Part shown: one piece after another, positions 35,901 to 48,509 of the stretch | Position numbering within the stretch: position 1 is the first letter of the stretch | Layout of the letters: every line of letters begins with the position of its first letter | NCBI GenBank assembly: GCA_026874595.1 | Contig: CM049314.1 | Location: 79,161,300-79,225,299, forward strand | Source: Sipunculus nudus | Lineage: Eukaryota > Annelida > Sipuncula > Golfingiida > Sipunculidae | Length of the DNA stretch: 64,000 nt | Direction of reading: 5' to 3' | Notes under the pieces: generated by a model | Seen by the model: the letters and a program-made list of their open reading frames with translations, nothing else | Database searches by the model: none | Told to the model about the DNA's origin: nothing | Program-made: the position numbers and the translations under genes

Positions 35901-38900
35901 TTCTACTTCCCGGGAATCTATTTCTGTCTAATATGGTGCAAAACTGTAGAAAAATTGAGGTAAAATATGCAAAAGGGTCACTAAAATCCACAACGTTACT
36001 TTTATAAAGTATCGGAATTTTCTATTTCTGATTTTGCTTAAACGATTTTACCCTTAATTTTTAGATTCACCTTCACTGACAGGTACAATTATATAGCAAT
36101 GGAAGCAGTCTGTGTCCCTATGGGTTATATTCGTATATATTTATAGAAAAATGCTTAAACTGTGTGGTGTTTTAATCGTAAGCAAAGCATAAGCAAAGCG
36201 TAAGCAAACTGTAAGCAAAGGAATTGTGTCTTGATAAATGCTTTTTGCAACTATTTTCTGAAGAAATAATGTATTATTTGACATTCAGGTAATCTATTTC
36301 TGTCGAATATGGTGCAAAACTGTAGAAAAATTGAGGTAAAATATGCAAAAGGTTCACAAAAATCCACAATGTCACTCTTATAACGTTTCAGAATTTTCTA
36401 TTTCTGAATTTGATTGAACAATTTTACCCTTAATATTTAGATTCCTAATCACTAACAGGAACTATTTTGTAGCCAGGTAAACAGTCTGTGTCCCCATGGG
36501 TTATATTTGTGTGTATTTGTAGAATAATGCTTAAATTGTGTGGTGTTTTCATCGTAAGCAAAGCATAAGCAAAGCATAAGCAAACTGTAAGCATATGAGC
36601 TGTGTCTTAATTAATCCTTTTTGCAACTATTTCTTGAAGAAATAATGTATTATTCTACTTCCCGGGAATCTATTTCTGTCTAATATGGTGCAAAACTGTA
36701 GAAAAATTGAGGTAAAATATGCAAAAGGGTCACTAAAATCCACAACGTTACTTTTATAAAGTATCGGAATTTTCTATTTCTGATTTTGCTTAAACGATTT
36801 TACCCTTAATTTTTAGATTCACCTTCACTGACAGGTGCAATTATATAGCCAGGGAACCAGTCTGTGTCCCTATGGGTCATATTTGTATATATTTATAGAA
36901 AAATGCGTAAATTTTGAGGTGTTTTCACCGTAAGCAAAGCATAAGCAAAGAGTAAGCAAACTGTAAGCAAAGGAACTGTGTCTTGATAAATCGTGTTTGC
37001 AACTATTTTCTAAAGAAATAATGTATTATTCGACATTCAGAGAATCTATTTCTGTTGAATATGGTGCAAAACTGTTGAAAAATTGAGGTAAAATATGCAA
37101 AAGGATAAAAGAATCCATAATGTCATTTTAAGAAAGTAGCGGATTTTTATAATTCTGGTTTTGATTGAACAATTTTACCCTTAATATTTAGATTCCTGAC
37201 CACAAACAGTAACCATTTTGTTGCCAGGTAAACAGTCTGTGCCCCTATGGGTCATATTTGTGTGTATTTGTGGAAAAATGCTTAAATTGTGTGGTGTTTT
37301 CATCGTAAGCAAAGCATAAGCAAAGAATAAGCAAACTGTAGGCAAAGGAACTGTGTCTTGATAAATCCTTTTTACATCTATTTTCTAAAGAAATAATGTA
37401 TTATTCTACTTTCCTGTAATATAGTTCTGTCGAATATTTTGTAAAACTGTAGAAAAAACGAGGTAAAATATGCAAAAGGATTAAAAAAATCCATAATTTC
37501 GCATTATGAAAGTAGCGGATTTTTATAATTGTGGTTTTGACTGAACAATTTTACCCATAATATTTAGATTCCTCATCACTTACAAGAACTTTTTTGTAGA
37601 CAGGTAAACAGTCTGTGTCCCTATGGGTCATACTTGTGTGTATTTGTGGAAAAATGCTTAAATTGTGTGGTGTTTTCATCGTAAGCAAAGCATAAGCAAA
37701 GAATAAGCAAACTGTAAGCAAAAGAACTGTGTCTTGATAAATCCTTTTTGCATCTATTTTCTGAAGAAATAATGTATTATTCTACTTCCCGGGAATCTAT
37801 TTCTGTCGAAAACGCTGCAAAACTGTAGAAAAATTGAGGTAAAATATGCTAAAGGTTCACAAAAATCCACAATGTCACTCTGAAACGTTTCAGAATTTTC
37901 TATTTCTGAATTTGATTGAACAATTTTGCCCTTAATATTTTGATTCCTGATCACTAACGGGAACTATTTTGTAGTCAGGTAACCAGTCTGTGTCCCTATG
38001 GTTCATATTTTTGTGTATTTGTAGAAAAATGCTTAAATTGTGTGGTGTTTTCATCGTAAGCAAAGCATAAGCAAAGAATTAGCAAACTGTAAGCAAAGGA
38101 ACTGTATCTTGAACTATCCTTTTTGCAACTATTTTCTGAAGAAATAATGTATTATTCTACTTCCCGGGAATCTATTTCTGTCGAAAACGCTGCAAAACTG
38201 TAGAAAAATTGAGGTAAAATATGCTAAAGGTTCACAAAAATCCATAATGTCACTCTAAAACGTTTCAGAATTTTCTATTTCTGAATTTGATTGAACAATT
38301 TTGCCCTTAATATTTAGATTCCTGATCACTAACGGGAACTGTTTTGTAGCCAGGTAAACAGTCTGTGTCCCCATGGGTTATATTCGTATATATTTATAGA
38401 AAAATGCTTAAATTGTGTGGTGTTTTCATCGTAAGCAAAGCATAAGCAAACCGTAGGCAAACTTTAAGCAAAGGAACTGTGTCTTGATAAATCCTTTTTG
38501 CATACATTTTCTTAAGAAATAATGTGTTATTCTACTTCCCGGGAATCTTTTTCTATCGAATATGGTGCAAAACTGTAGAAAAATTGAGGTAAAATATGCA
38601 AAAGGATTGAAAAAATCCATAATTTCGCATTATGAAAGTAGCGGATTTTTATAATTGTGGTTTTGACTGAACAATTTTACCCATAATATTTAGATTCCTC
38701 ATCACTTACAGGAACTTTTTTGTAGACAGGTAAACAGTCTGTGTCCCTATGGGTCATATTTGTGTGTATTTGTGGAAAAATGCTTAAATTGTGTGGTGCT
38801 TTCATCCTAAGCAAAGCATAAGCAAAGAATAAGCAAACTGTAAGCAAAAGAACTGTGTCTTGATAAATCCTTTTTGCATCTATTTTCTGAAGAAATAATG

Positions 38901-39687
38901 TATTATTCTACTTCCCGGGAATCTATTTCTGTCGAAAACGGTGCAAAACTGTAGAAAAATTGAGGTAAAATATGCTAAAGGTTCACAAAAATCCACAATG
39001 TCACTCTAAAACGTTTCAGAATTTTCTATTTCTGAATTTGATTGAACAATTTTGCCCTTTATATTTAGATCCCTGATCACTAACGGGAACTATTTTGTAG
39101 CCAGGTAAACAGTCTGTGTCCCCATGGGTTATATTCGTATATATTTATAGAAAAATGCTTAAATTGTGTGGTGTTTTCATCGTAAGCAAAGCATAAGCAA
39201 AGCGTAAGCAAACTGTAAGCAAAGGAACTGTGTCTTGATAAATCCTTTTTGCAACTATTTTCAGAAGAAATAATGTATTATTTGACTTTCAGGGAACCTA
39301 TTTCTGTCGAATATGGTGCAAAACTGTAGAAAAAATAAGATGAAATATGCAAAAGGATCACAAAAATCCATAATGTAACTTTAAGAAAGTAGCGGATTTT
39401 TATAATTGTGGTTTTGATTGAACAATTTTACCCTTAATATTTAGATTCCTGATCACTAACAGGAAATATTTTGTAGCCAGGTAAACAGGTTGTGTCCCTT
39501 TGGGTCATATATGTTTGTATTTGTAGAAAAATGCTTAAATTGTGTGGTGTTTTATCGTGAGCAAAGCATAAGCAAAGAATAAGCAAACTGTAAGCAAAGG
39601 AACTGTGTCTTCATAAATCCTTTTTGCAACTTATTTCTTAAGAAATAATGAATTACTCTTCTTCCCGGGTGTCTATTTCTGTCGAAC
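29929..39687. repeat. 26-monomer higher-order unit, copy 2 (9,759 bp)
   Basis: Second tandem copy. Its left edge is a visible junction: upstream sequence (TCTTCCCGGGTGTC, GTCGAACATGG) belongs to the 25.4 kb type monomer, whereas GGGTCACTAAAATCC from about 29,966 belongs to the 20.2 kb type. Private marks of copy 2 are CATACTTGTGTG at about 37,629 and CACTCTGAAACG at about 37,878, both absent from copy 1. The second mark removes a stop codon on the minus strand and so creates a 66-codon open frame with no coding meaning. Confidence 0.93.
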
Positions 39688-42600
39688 ATGGTGCAAAACT
39701 GTAGAAAAATTGAGGTAAAATATGCAAAAAGGTCACCAAAATTCACAATGTTACTTTTTTAAAGCATCAGAATTTTCTATATCTGATTTTGCTTAAACGA
39801 TTTTACCCTTAATTTTTAGATTCACCTTCACTGACAGGTGAATTATATAGCCAGGGAACCAGTCTGTGTCCCTATGGGTCATATTTGTATATATTTATAG
39901 AAAAATGCGTCAGTTTTGAGGTGTTTTCACCGTAAGCAAAGCATAAGCAAAGCGTAAGCAAACTGTAAGCAAAGGAACTGTGTCTTGATAAATCGTGTTT
40001 GCAACTATTTTCTAAAGAAATAATGTATTATTCGACATTCAGAGAATCTATTTCTGTCGAATATGGTGCAAAACTGTTGAAAAATTGAGGTAAAATATGC
40101 AAAAGGATAAAAGAATCCATAATGTCATTTTAAGAAAGTAGCGGATTTTTATAATTGTGGTTTTGATTGAACAATTTTACCCTTAATATTTAGATTCCTG
40201 ACCACAAACAGTAACCATTTTGTTGCCAGGTAAACAGTCTGTGCCCCTATGGGTCATATTTGTGTGTATTTGTGGAATAATGCTTAAATTGTGTGGTGTT
40301 TTCATCGTAAGCAAAGCATAAGCAAAGCATAAGGAAACTGTAAGCATATGAGCTGTGTCTTAATTAATCCTTTTTGCAACTATTTCTTGAAGAAATAATG
40401 TATTATTCTACTTCCCGGGAATCTATTTCTGTCTAATATGGTGCAAAACTGTAGAAAAATTGAGGTAAAATATGCAAAAGGGTCACTAAAATCCACAACG
40501 TTACTTTTATAAAGTATCGGAATTTTCTATTTCTGATTTTGCTTAAACGATTTTACCCTTAATTTTTAGATTCACCTTCACTGACAGGTACAATTATATA
40601 GCAATGGAAGCAGTCTGTGTCCCTATGGGTTATATTCGTATATATTTATAGAAAAATGCTTAAACTGTGTGGTGTTTTAATCGTAAGCAAAGCATAAGCA
40701 AAGCGTAAGCAAACTGTAAGCAAAGGAACTGTGTCTTGATAAATGCTTTTTGCAACTATTTTCTGAAGAAATAATGTATTATTTGACATTCAGGTAATCT
40801 ATTTCTGTCGAATATGGTGCAAAACTGTAGAAAAATTGAGGTAAAATATGCAAAAGGTTCACAAAAATCCACAATGTCAGTCTTATAACGTTTCAGAATT
40901 TTCTATTTCTGAATTTGATTGAACAATTTTACCCTTAATATTTAGATTCCTAATCACTAACAGGAACTATTTTGTAGCCAGGTAAACAGTCTGTGTCCCC
41001 ATGGGTTATATTTGTGTGTATTTGTAGAATAATGCTTAAATTGTGTGGTGTTTTCATCGTAAGCAAAGCATAAGCAAAGCATAAGCAAACTGTAAGCATA
41101 TGAGCTGTGTCTTAATTAATCCTTTTTGCAACTATTTCTTGAAGAAATAATGTATTATTCTACTTCCCGGGAATCTATTTCTGTCTAATATGGTGCAAAA
41201 CTGTAGAAAAATTGAGGTAAAATATGCAAAAGGGTCACTAAAATCCACAACGTTACTTTTATAAAGTATCGGAATTTTCTATTTCTGATTTTGCTTAAAC
41301 GATTTTACCCTTAATTTTTAGATTCACCTTCACTGACAGGTGCAATTATATAGCCAGGGAACCAGTCTGTGTCCCTATGGGTCATATTTGTATATATTTA
41401 TAGAAAAATGCGTAAATTTTGAGGTGTTTTCACCGTAAGCAAAGCATAAGCAAAGAGTAAGCAAACTGTAAGCAAAGGAACTGTGTCTTGATAAATCGTG
41501 TTTGCAACTATTTTCTAAAGAAATAATGTATTATTCGACATTCAGAGAATCTATTTCTGTTGAATATGGTGCAAAACTGTTGAAAAATTGAGGTAAAATA
41601 TGCAAAAGGATAAAAGAATCCATAATGTCATTTTAAGAAAGTAGCGGATTTTTATAATTGTGGTTTTGATTGAACAATTTTACCCTTAATATTTAGATTC
41701 CTGACCACAAACAGTAACCATTTTGTTGCCAGGTAAACAGTCTGTGCCCCTATGGGTCATATTTGTGTGTATTTGTGGAAAAATGCTTAAATTGTGTGGT
41801 GTTTTCATCGTAAGCAAAGCATAAGCAAAGAATAAGCAAACTGTAGGCAAAGGAACTGTGTCTTGATAAATCCTTTTTACATCTATTTTCTAAAGAAATA
41901 ATGTATTATTCTACTTTCCTGTAATATAGTTCTGTCGAATATTTTGTAAAACTGTAGAAAAAACGAGGTAAAATATGCAAAAGGATTAAAAAAATCCATA
42001 ATTTCGCATTATGAAAGTAGCGGATTTTTATAATTGTGGTTTTGACTGAACAATTTTACCCATAATATTTAGATTCCTCATCACTTACAAGAACTTTTTT
42101 GTAGACAGGTAAACAGTCTGTGTCCCTATGGGTCATATTTGTGTGTATTTGTGGAAAAATGCTTAAATTGTGTGGTGTTTTCATCGTAAGCAAAGCATAA
42201 GCAAAGAATAAGCAAACTGTAAGCAAAAGAACTGTGTCTTGATAAATCCTTTTTGCATCTATTTTCTGAAGAAATAATGTATTATTCTACTTCCCGGGAA
42301 TCTATTTCTGTCGAAAACGCTGCAAAACTGTAGAAAAATTGAGGTAAAATATGCTAAAGGTTCACAAAAATCCACAATGTCACTCTAAAACGTTTCAGAA
42401 TTTTCTATTTCTGAATTTGATTGAACAATTTTGCCCTTAATATTTTGATTCCTGATCACTAACGGGAACTATTTTGTAGTCAGGTAACCAGTCTGTGTCC
42501 CTATGGTTCATATTTTTGTGTATTTGTAGAAAAATGCTTAAATTGTGTGGTGTTTTCATCGTAAGCAAAGCATAAGCAAAGAATTAGCAAACTGTAAGCA

Positions 42601-42695
42601 AAGGAACTGTATCTTGAACTATCCTTTTTGCAACTATTTTCTGAAGAAATAATGTATTATTCTACTTCCCGGGAATCTATTTCTGTCGAAAACGC
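33685..42695. repeat. 12-monomer tandem repeat (4,506 bp), complete two-unit occurrence
   Basis: Unit 1 is 33,685-38,190 and unit 2 is 38,191-42,695. Unit 2 is 1 bp shorter because GGTGCAATT became GGTGAATT at about 39,839. Unit 2 also carries the private ATGTCAGTCTTATAACG at about 40,876. At 42,730 the sequence changes from the expected GCTAAAGG to GCAAAAGGTTCAC, which is the flank order also seen in the 5-mer array (17.6 kb), so this is where the tandem repeat ends. Confidence 0.9.
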
Positions 42696-45143
42696 TGCAA
42701 AACTGTAGAAAAATTGAGGTAAAATATGCAAAAGGTTCACAAAAATCCACAATGTCACTCTTATAACGTTTCAGAATTTTCTATTTCTGAATTTGATTGA
42801 ACAATTTTACCCTTAATATTTAGATTCCTGATCACTAACAGGAACTATTTTGTAGCCAGGTAAACAGTCTGTGTCCCCATGGGTTATATTTGTGTGTATT
42901 TGTAGAATAATGCTTAAATTGTGTGGTGTTTTCATCGTAAGCAAAGCATAAGCAAACTGTAAGCAAATGAGCTGTGTCTTAATTAATCCTTTTTGCAACT
43001 ATTTCTTGAAGAAATAATGAATTATTCTACTTCCCGGGAATCTATTTCTGTCTAATATGGTGCAAAACTGTAGAAAAATTGAGGTAAAATATGCAAAAGG
43101 GTCACTAAAATCCACAACGTTACTTTTATAAAGTATCGGAATTTTCTATTTCTGATTTTGCTTAAACGATTTTACCCTTAATTTTTAGATTCACCTTCAC
43201 TGACAGGTGCAATTATATAGCCATGGAAGCAGTCTGTGTCCCTATGGGTTATATTCGTATATATTTATAGAAAAATGCTTAAACTGTGTGGTGTTTTAAT
43301 CGTAAGCAAAGCATAAGCAAAGCGTAAGCAAACTGTAAGCAAAGGAACTGTGTCTTGATAAATGCTTTTTGCAACTATGTTCTGAAGAAATAATGTATTT
43401 TTTGACACTCAGGTAATCTATTTCTGTCGAATATGGAGCAAAACTGTAGAAAAATTGAGATGAAATATGCAAAAGGATCACAAAAATCCATGATGTGACT
43501 TTAAGAAAGTAGCGGATTTTTATAATTGTGGTTTTGATTGAACAATTTTGCCCTTAATATTTAGATTCCTGATCACTAACAGGAACTTTTTTTAGCCAGG
43601 TAAACAGTCTGTGCCCTATGGGTCATATTTGTGTGTATTTGTGGGAAAATGCTTAAATTGTGTGGTGTTTTCATCGTAAGCAAAGCATAAGCAAAGAATA
43701 AGCAAACTGTAAGCAAAGGAACTGTGTCTTCATAAATCCTTTTTGCAACTTATTTCTTAAGAAATAATGAATTTCTCTTCTTCCCGGGTATCTATTTCTG
43801 TCGAACATGGTGCAAAACTGTAGAAAAATTAAGGTAAAATATGCAAAAGGGTCACCAAAATCCACAATGTTACTTTTTTAAAGCATCAGAATTTTCTATA
43901 TCTGATTTTGTTTAAACGATTTTACCCTTAATTTTTAGATTCACCTTCACTGACAGGTGCAATTATATAGCCAGGGAACCAGTCTGTGTCCCTATGGGTC
44001 ATATTTGTATATATTTATAGAAAAATGAGTCAGTTTTGAGGTGTTTTCACCGTAAGCAAAGCATAAGCAAAGCGTAAGCAAACTGTAAGCAAAGGAACTG
44101 TGTCTTGATAAATCGTGTTTGCAACTATTTTCTGAAGAAATAATGTATTATTCGACATTCAGAGAATCTATTTCTGTCCAATATGGTGCAAAACTGTTGA
44201 AAAATTGAGGTGAAATATGCAAAAGGATAAAAGAATCCTTAATGTCATTTTAAGAAAGTAGTGGATTTTTATAATTGTGGTTTTGATTGAACAATTTTAC
44301 CCTTAATATTTAGATTCCTGATCACTAACAGTAAACATTTTGTTGCCAGGTAAACAGTGTGTGCCCCTATGGGTCATATTTGTGTGTATTTGTGGAATAA
44401 TGCTTAAATTGTGTGGTGTTTTCATAAGCAAAGAATAAGCGAAGAATAAGCAAACTGTAAGCAAAGGAACTGTATCTTGAACTATCCTTTTTGCATCTAT
44501 TTTCTGAAGAAATAATGTGTTATTCTACTTCCCGGGAATCTATTTCTGTCGAAAACGCTGCAAAACTGTAGAAAAATTGAGGTAAAATATGCAAAAGGTT
44601 CACAAAAATCCACAATGTCACTCTTATAACGTTTCAGAATTTTCTATTTCTGAATTTGATTGAACAATTTTACCCTTAATATTTAGATTCCTGATCACTA
44701 ACAGGAACTATTTTGTAGCCAGGTAAACAGTCTGTGTCCCCATGGGTTATATTTGTGTGTATTTGTAGAATAATGCTTAAATTGTGTGGTGTTTTCATCG
44801 TAAGCAAAGCATAAGCAAAGCATAAGCAAACTGTAAGCATATGAGCTGTGTCTTAATTAATCCTTTTTGCAACTATTTCTTGAAGAAATAATGTATTATT
44901 CTACTTCCCGGGAATCTATTTCTGTCTAATATGGTGCAAAACTGTAGAAAAATTGAGGTAAAATATGCAAAAGGGTCACTAAAATCCACAACGTTACTTT
45001 TATAAAGTATCGGAATTTTCTATTTCTGATTTTGCTTAAACGATTTTACCCTTAATTTTTAGATTCACCTTCACTGACAGGTACAATTATATAGCAATGG
45101 AAGCAGTCTGTGTCCCTATGGGTTATATTCGTATATATTTAAA
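41778..45143. repeat. 9-monomer higher-order unit, copy 1 (3,366 bp)
   Basis: Landmarks at 42,813-42,998, 43,296-43,481 and 43,671-43,865 recur 3,366 bp later. The unit overlaps the end of the 12-mer repeat and then continues with the three-unit contracted monomer, the A monomer with ACTATGTTCTG and GTATTTTTTGAC, the AATTTCTCTTC monomer, the GTCCAATATGG monomer and the TTCATAAGCAAAG monomer. Material from 43.1 to 44.3 kb matches 31.9-33.1 kb, so the unit was assembled from older array segments. Confidence 0.9.
42938..42970 (+). repeat. Contracted 11-bp block (three units)
   Basis: Three-unit block inside copy 1 of the 9-monomer repeat; it accounts for that unit being 3,366 rather than about 3,377 bp. 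Confidence 0.85.
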
Positions 45144-48100
45144 GAAAAATGCTTAAATTGTGTGGTGTTTTCATCGTAAGCAAAGCATAAGCAAAGAATA
45201 AGCAAACTGTAGGCAAAGGAACTGTGTCTTGATAAATCCTTTTTACATCTATTTTCTAAAGAAATAATGTATTATTCTACTTTCCTGTAATATAGTTCTG
45301 TCGAATATTTTGTAAAACTGTAGAAAAAACGAGGTAAAATATGCAAAAGGATTAAAAAAATCCATAATTTCGCATTATGAAAGTAGCGGATTTTTATAAT
45401 TGTGGTTTTGACTGAACAATTTTACCCATAATATTTAGATTCCTCATCACTTACAAGAACTTTTTTGTAGACAGGTAAACAGTCTGTGTCCCTATGGGTC
45501 ATATTTGTGTGTATTTGTGGAAAAATGCTTAAATTGTGTGGTGTTTTCATCGTAAGCAAAGCATAAGCAAAGAATAAGCAAACTGTAAGCAAAAGAACTG
45601 TGTCTTGATAAATCCTTTTTGCATCTATTTTCTGAAGAAATAATGTATTATTCTACTTCCCGGGAATCTATTTCTGTCGAAAACGCTGCAAAACTGTAGA
45701 AAAATTGAGGTAAAATATGCTAAAGGTTCACAAAAATCCACAATGTCACTCTAAAACGTTTCAGAATTTTCTATTTCTGAATTTGATTGAACAATTTTGC
45801 CCTTAATATTTTGATTCCTGATCACTAACGGGAACTATTTTGTAGTCAGGTAACCAGTCTGTGTCCCTATGGGTTATATTTCTGTGTATTTGTAGAAAAA
45901 TGCTTAAATTGTGTGGTGTTTTCATCGTAAGCAAAGCATAAGCAAAGAATTAGCAAACTGTAAGCAAAGGAACTGTATCTTGAACTATCCTTTTTGCAAC
46001 TATTTTCTGAAGAAATAATGTATTATTCTACTTCCCGGGAATCTATTTCTGTCGAAAACGCTGCAAAACTGTAGAAAAATTGAGGTAAAATATGCAAAAG
46101 GTTCACAAAAATCCACAATGTCACTCTTATAACGTTTCAGAATTTTCTATTTCTGAATTTGATTGAACAATTTTACCCTTAATATTTAGATTCCTGATCA
46201 CTAACAGGAACTATTTTGTAGCCAGGTAAACAGTCTGTGTCCCCATGGGTTATATTTGTGTGTATTTGTAGAATAATGCTTAAATTGTGTGGTGTTTTCA
46301 TCGTAAGCAAAGCATAAGCAAACTGTAAGCAAATGAGCTGTGTCTTAATTAATCCTTTTTGCAACTATTTCTTGAAGAAATAATGTATTATTCTACTTCC
46401 CGGGAATCTATTTCTGTCTAATATGGTGCAAAACTGTAGAAAAATTGAGGTAAAATATGCAAAAGGGTCACTAAAATCCACAACGTTACTTTTATAAAGT
46501 ATCGGAATTTTCTATTTCTGATTTTGCTTAAACGATTTTACCCTTAATTTTTAGATTCACCTTCACTGACAGGTGCAATTATATAGCCATGGAAGCAGTC
46601 TGTGTCCCTATGGGTTATATTCGTATATATTTATAGAAAAATGCTTAAACTGTGTGGTGTTTTAATCGTAAGCAAAGCATAAGCAAAGCGTAAGCAAACT
46701 GTAAGCAAAGGAACTGTGTCTTGATAAATGCTTTTTGCAACTATGTTCTGAAGAAATAATGTATTTTTTGACACTCAGGTAATCTATTTCTGTCGAATAT
46801 GGAGCAAAACTGTAGAAAAATTGAGATGAAATATGCAAAAGGATCACAAAAATCCATGATGTGACTTTAAGAAAGTAGCGGATTTTTATAATTGTGGTTT
46901 TGATTGAACAATTTTGCCCTTAATATTTAGATTCCTGATCACTAACAGGAACTTTTTTTAGCCAGGTAAACAGTCTGTGCCCTATGGGTCATATTTGTGT
47001 GTATTTGTGGGAAAATGCTTAAATTGTGTGGTGTTTTCATCGTAAGCAAAGCATAAGCAAAGAATAAGCAAACTGTAAGCAAAGGAACTGTGTCTTCATA
47101 AATCCTTTTTGCAACTTATTTCTTAAGAAATAATGAATTTCTCTTCTTCCCGGGTATCTATTTCTGTCGAACATGGTGCAAAACTGTAGAAAAATTAAGG
47201 TAAAATATGCAAAAGGGTCACCAAAATCCACAATGTTACTTTTTTAAAGCATCAGAATTTTCTATATCTGATTTTGTTTAAACGATTTTACCCTTAATTT
47301 TTAGATTCACCTTCACTGACAGGTGCAATTATATAGCCAGGGAACTAGTCTGTGTCCCTATGGGTCATATTTGTATATATTTATAGAAAAATGAGTCAGT
47401 TTTGAGGTGTTTTCACCGTAAGCAAAGTATAAGCAAAGCGTAAGCAAACTGTAAGCAAAGGAACTGTGTCTTGATAAATCGTGTTTGCAACTATTTTCTG
47501 AAGAAATAATGTATTATTCGACATTCAGAGAATCTATTTCTGTCCAATATGGTGCAAAACTGTTGAAAAATTGAGGTGAAATATGCAAAAGGATAAAAGA
47601 ATCCTTAATGTCATTTTAAGAAAGTAGTGGATTTTTATAATTGTGGTTTTGATTGAACAATTTTACCCTTAATATTTAGATTCCTGATCACTAACAGTAA
47701 ACATTTTGTTGCCAGGTAAACAGTGTGTGCCCCTATGGGTCATATTTGTGTGTATTTGTGGAATAATGCTTAAATTGTGTGGTGTTTTCATAAGCAAAGA
47801 ATAAGCGAAGAATAAGCAAACTGTAAGCAAAGGAACTGTATCTTGAACTATCCTTTTTGCATCTATTTTCTGAAGAAATAATGTGTTATTCTACTTCCCG
47901 GGAATCTATTTCTGTCGAAAACGCTGCAAAACTGTAGAAAAATTGAGGTAAAATATGCAAAAGGTTCACAAAAATCCACAATGTCACTCTTATAACGTTT
48001 CAGAATTTTCTATTTCTGAATTTGATTGAACAATTTTACCCTTAATATTTAGATTCCTGATCACTAACAGGAACTATTTTGTAGCCAGGTAAACAGTCTG

Positions 48101-48509
48101 TGTCCCCATGGGTTATATTTGTGTGTATTTGTAGAATAATGCTTAAATTGTGTGGTGTTTTCATCGTAAGCAAAGCATAAGCAAAGCATAAGCAAACTGT
48201 AAGCATATGAGCTGTGTCTTAATTAATCCTTTTTGCATCTATTTCTTGAAGAAATAATGTATTATTCTACTTCCCGGGAATCTATTTCTGTCTAATATGG
48301 TGCAAAACTGTAGAAAAATTGAGGTAAAATATGCAAAAGGGTCACTAAAATCCACAACGTTACTTTTATAAAGTATCGGAATTTTCTATTTCTGATTTTG
48401 CTTAAACGATTTTACCCTTAATTTTTAGATTCACCTTCACTGACAGGTACAATTATATAGCAATGGAAGCAGTCTGTGTCCCTATGGGTTATATTCGTAT
48501 ATATTTAAA
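45144..48509. repeat. 9-monomer higher-order unit, copy 2 (3,366 bp)
   Basis: Second copy. Its left junction lies at 45,144-45,157: the left parent reads TATTTAAAGAAAAATGC and continues in its native form as TTAAACTGTG at 48,518-48,527, whereas at the junction it switches to TTAAATTGTG of the 41.79 kb type. Private differences from copy 1 and from 63.8 kb include GGGTTATATTTCTGTG near 45,880-45,895, GGAACTAGTC (47,341-47,350) and AAAGTATAAGC (47,425-47,435). Confidence 0.9.
46304..46336 (+). repeat. Contracted 11-bp block (three units)
   Basis: Copy of the previous block in 9-mer copy 2, 3,366 bp on. Confidence 0.85.

Noticed and set aside
39179-39548. 375-bp monomer as a dimer of ~187-bp halves
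   Set aside because: The halves share only a short TGTAGAAAAAT word and CTGTGTC; spacing is unequal, so a dimeric origin is not supported by eye.
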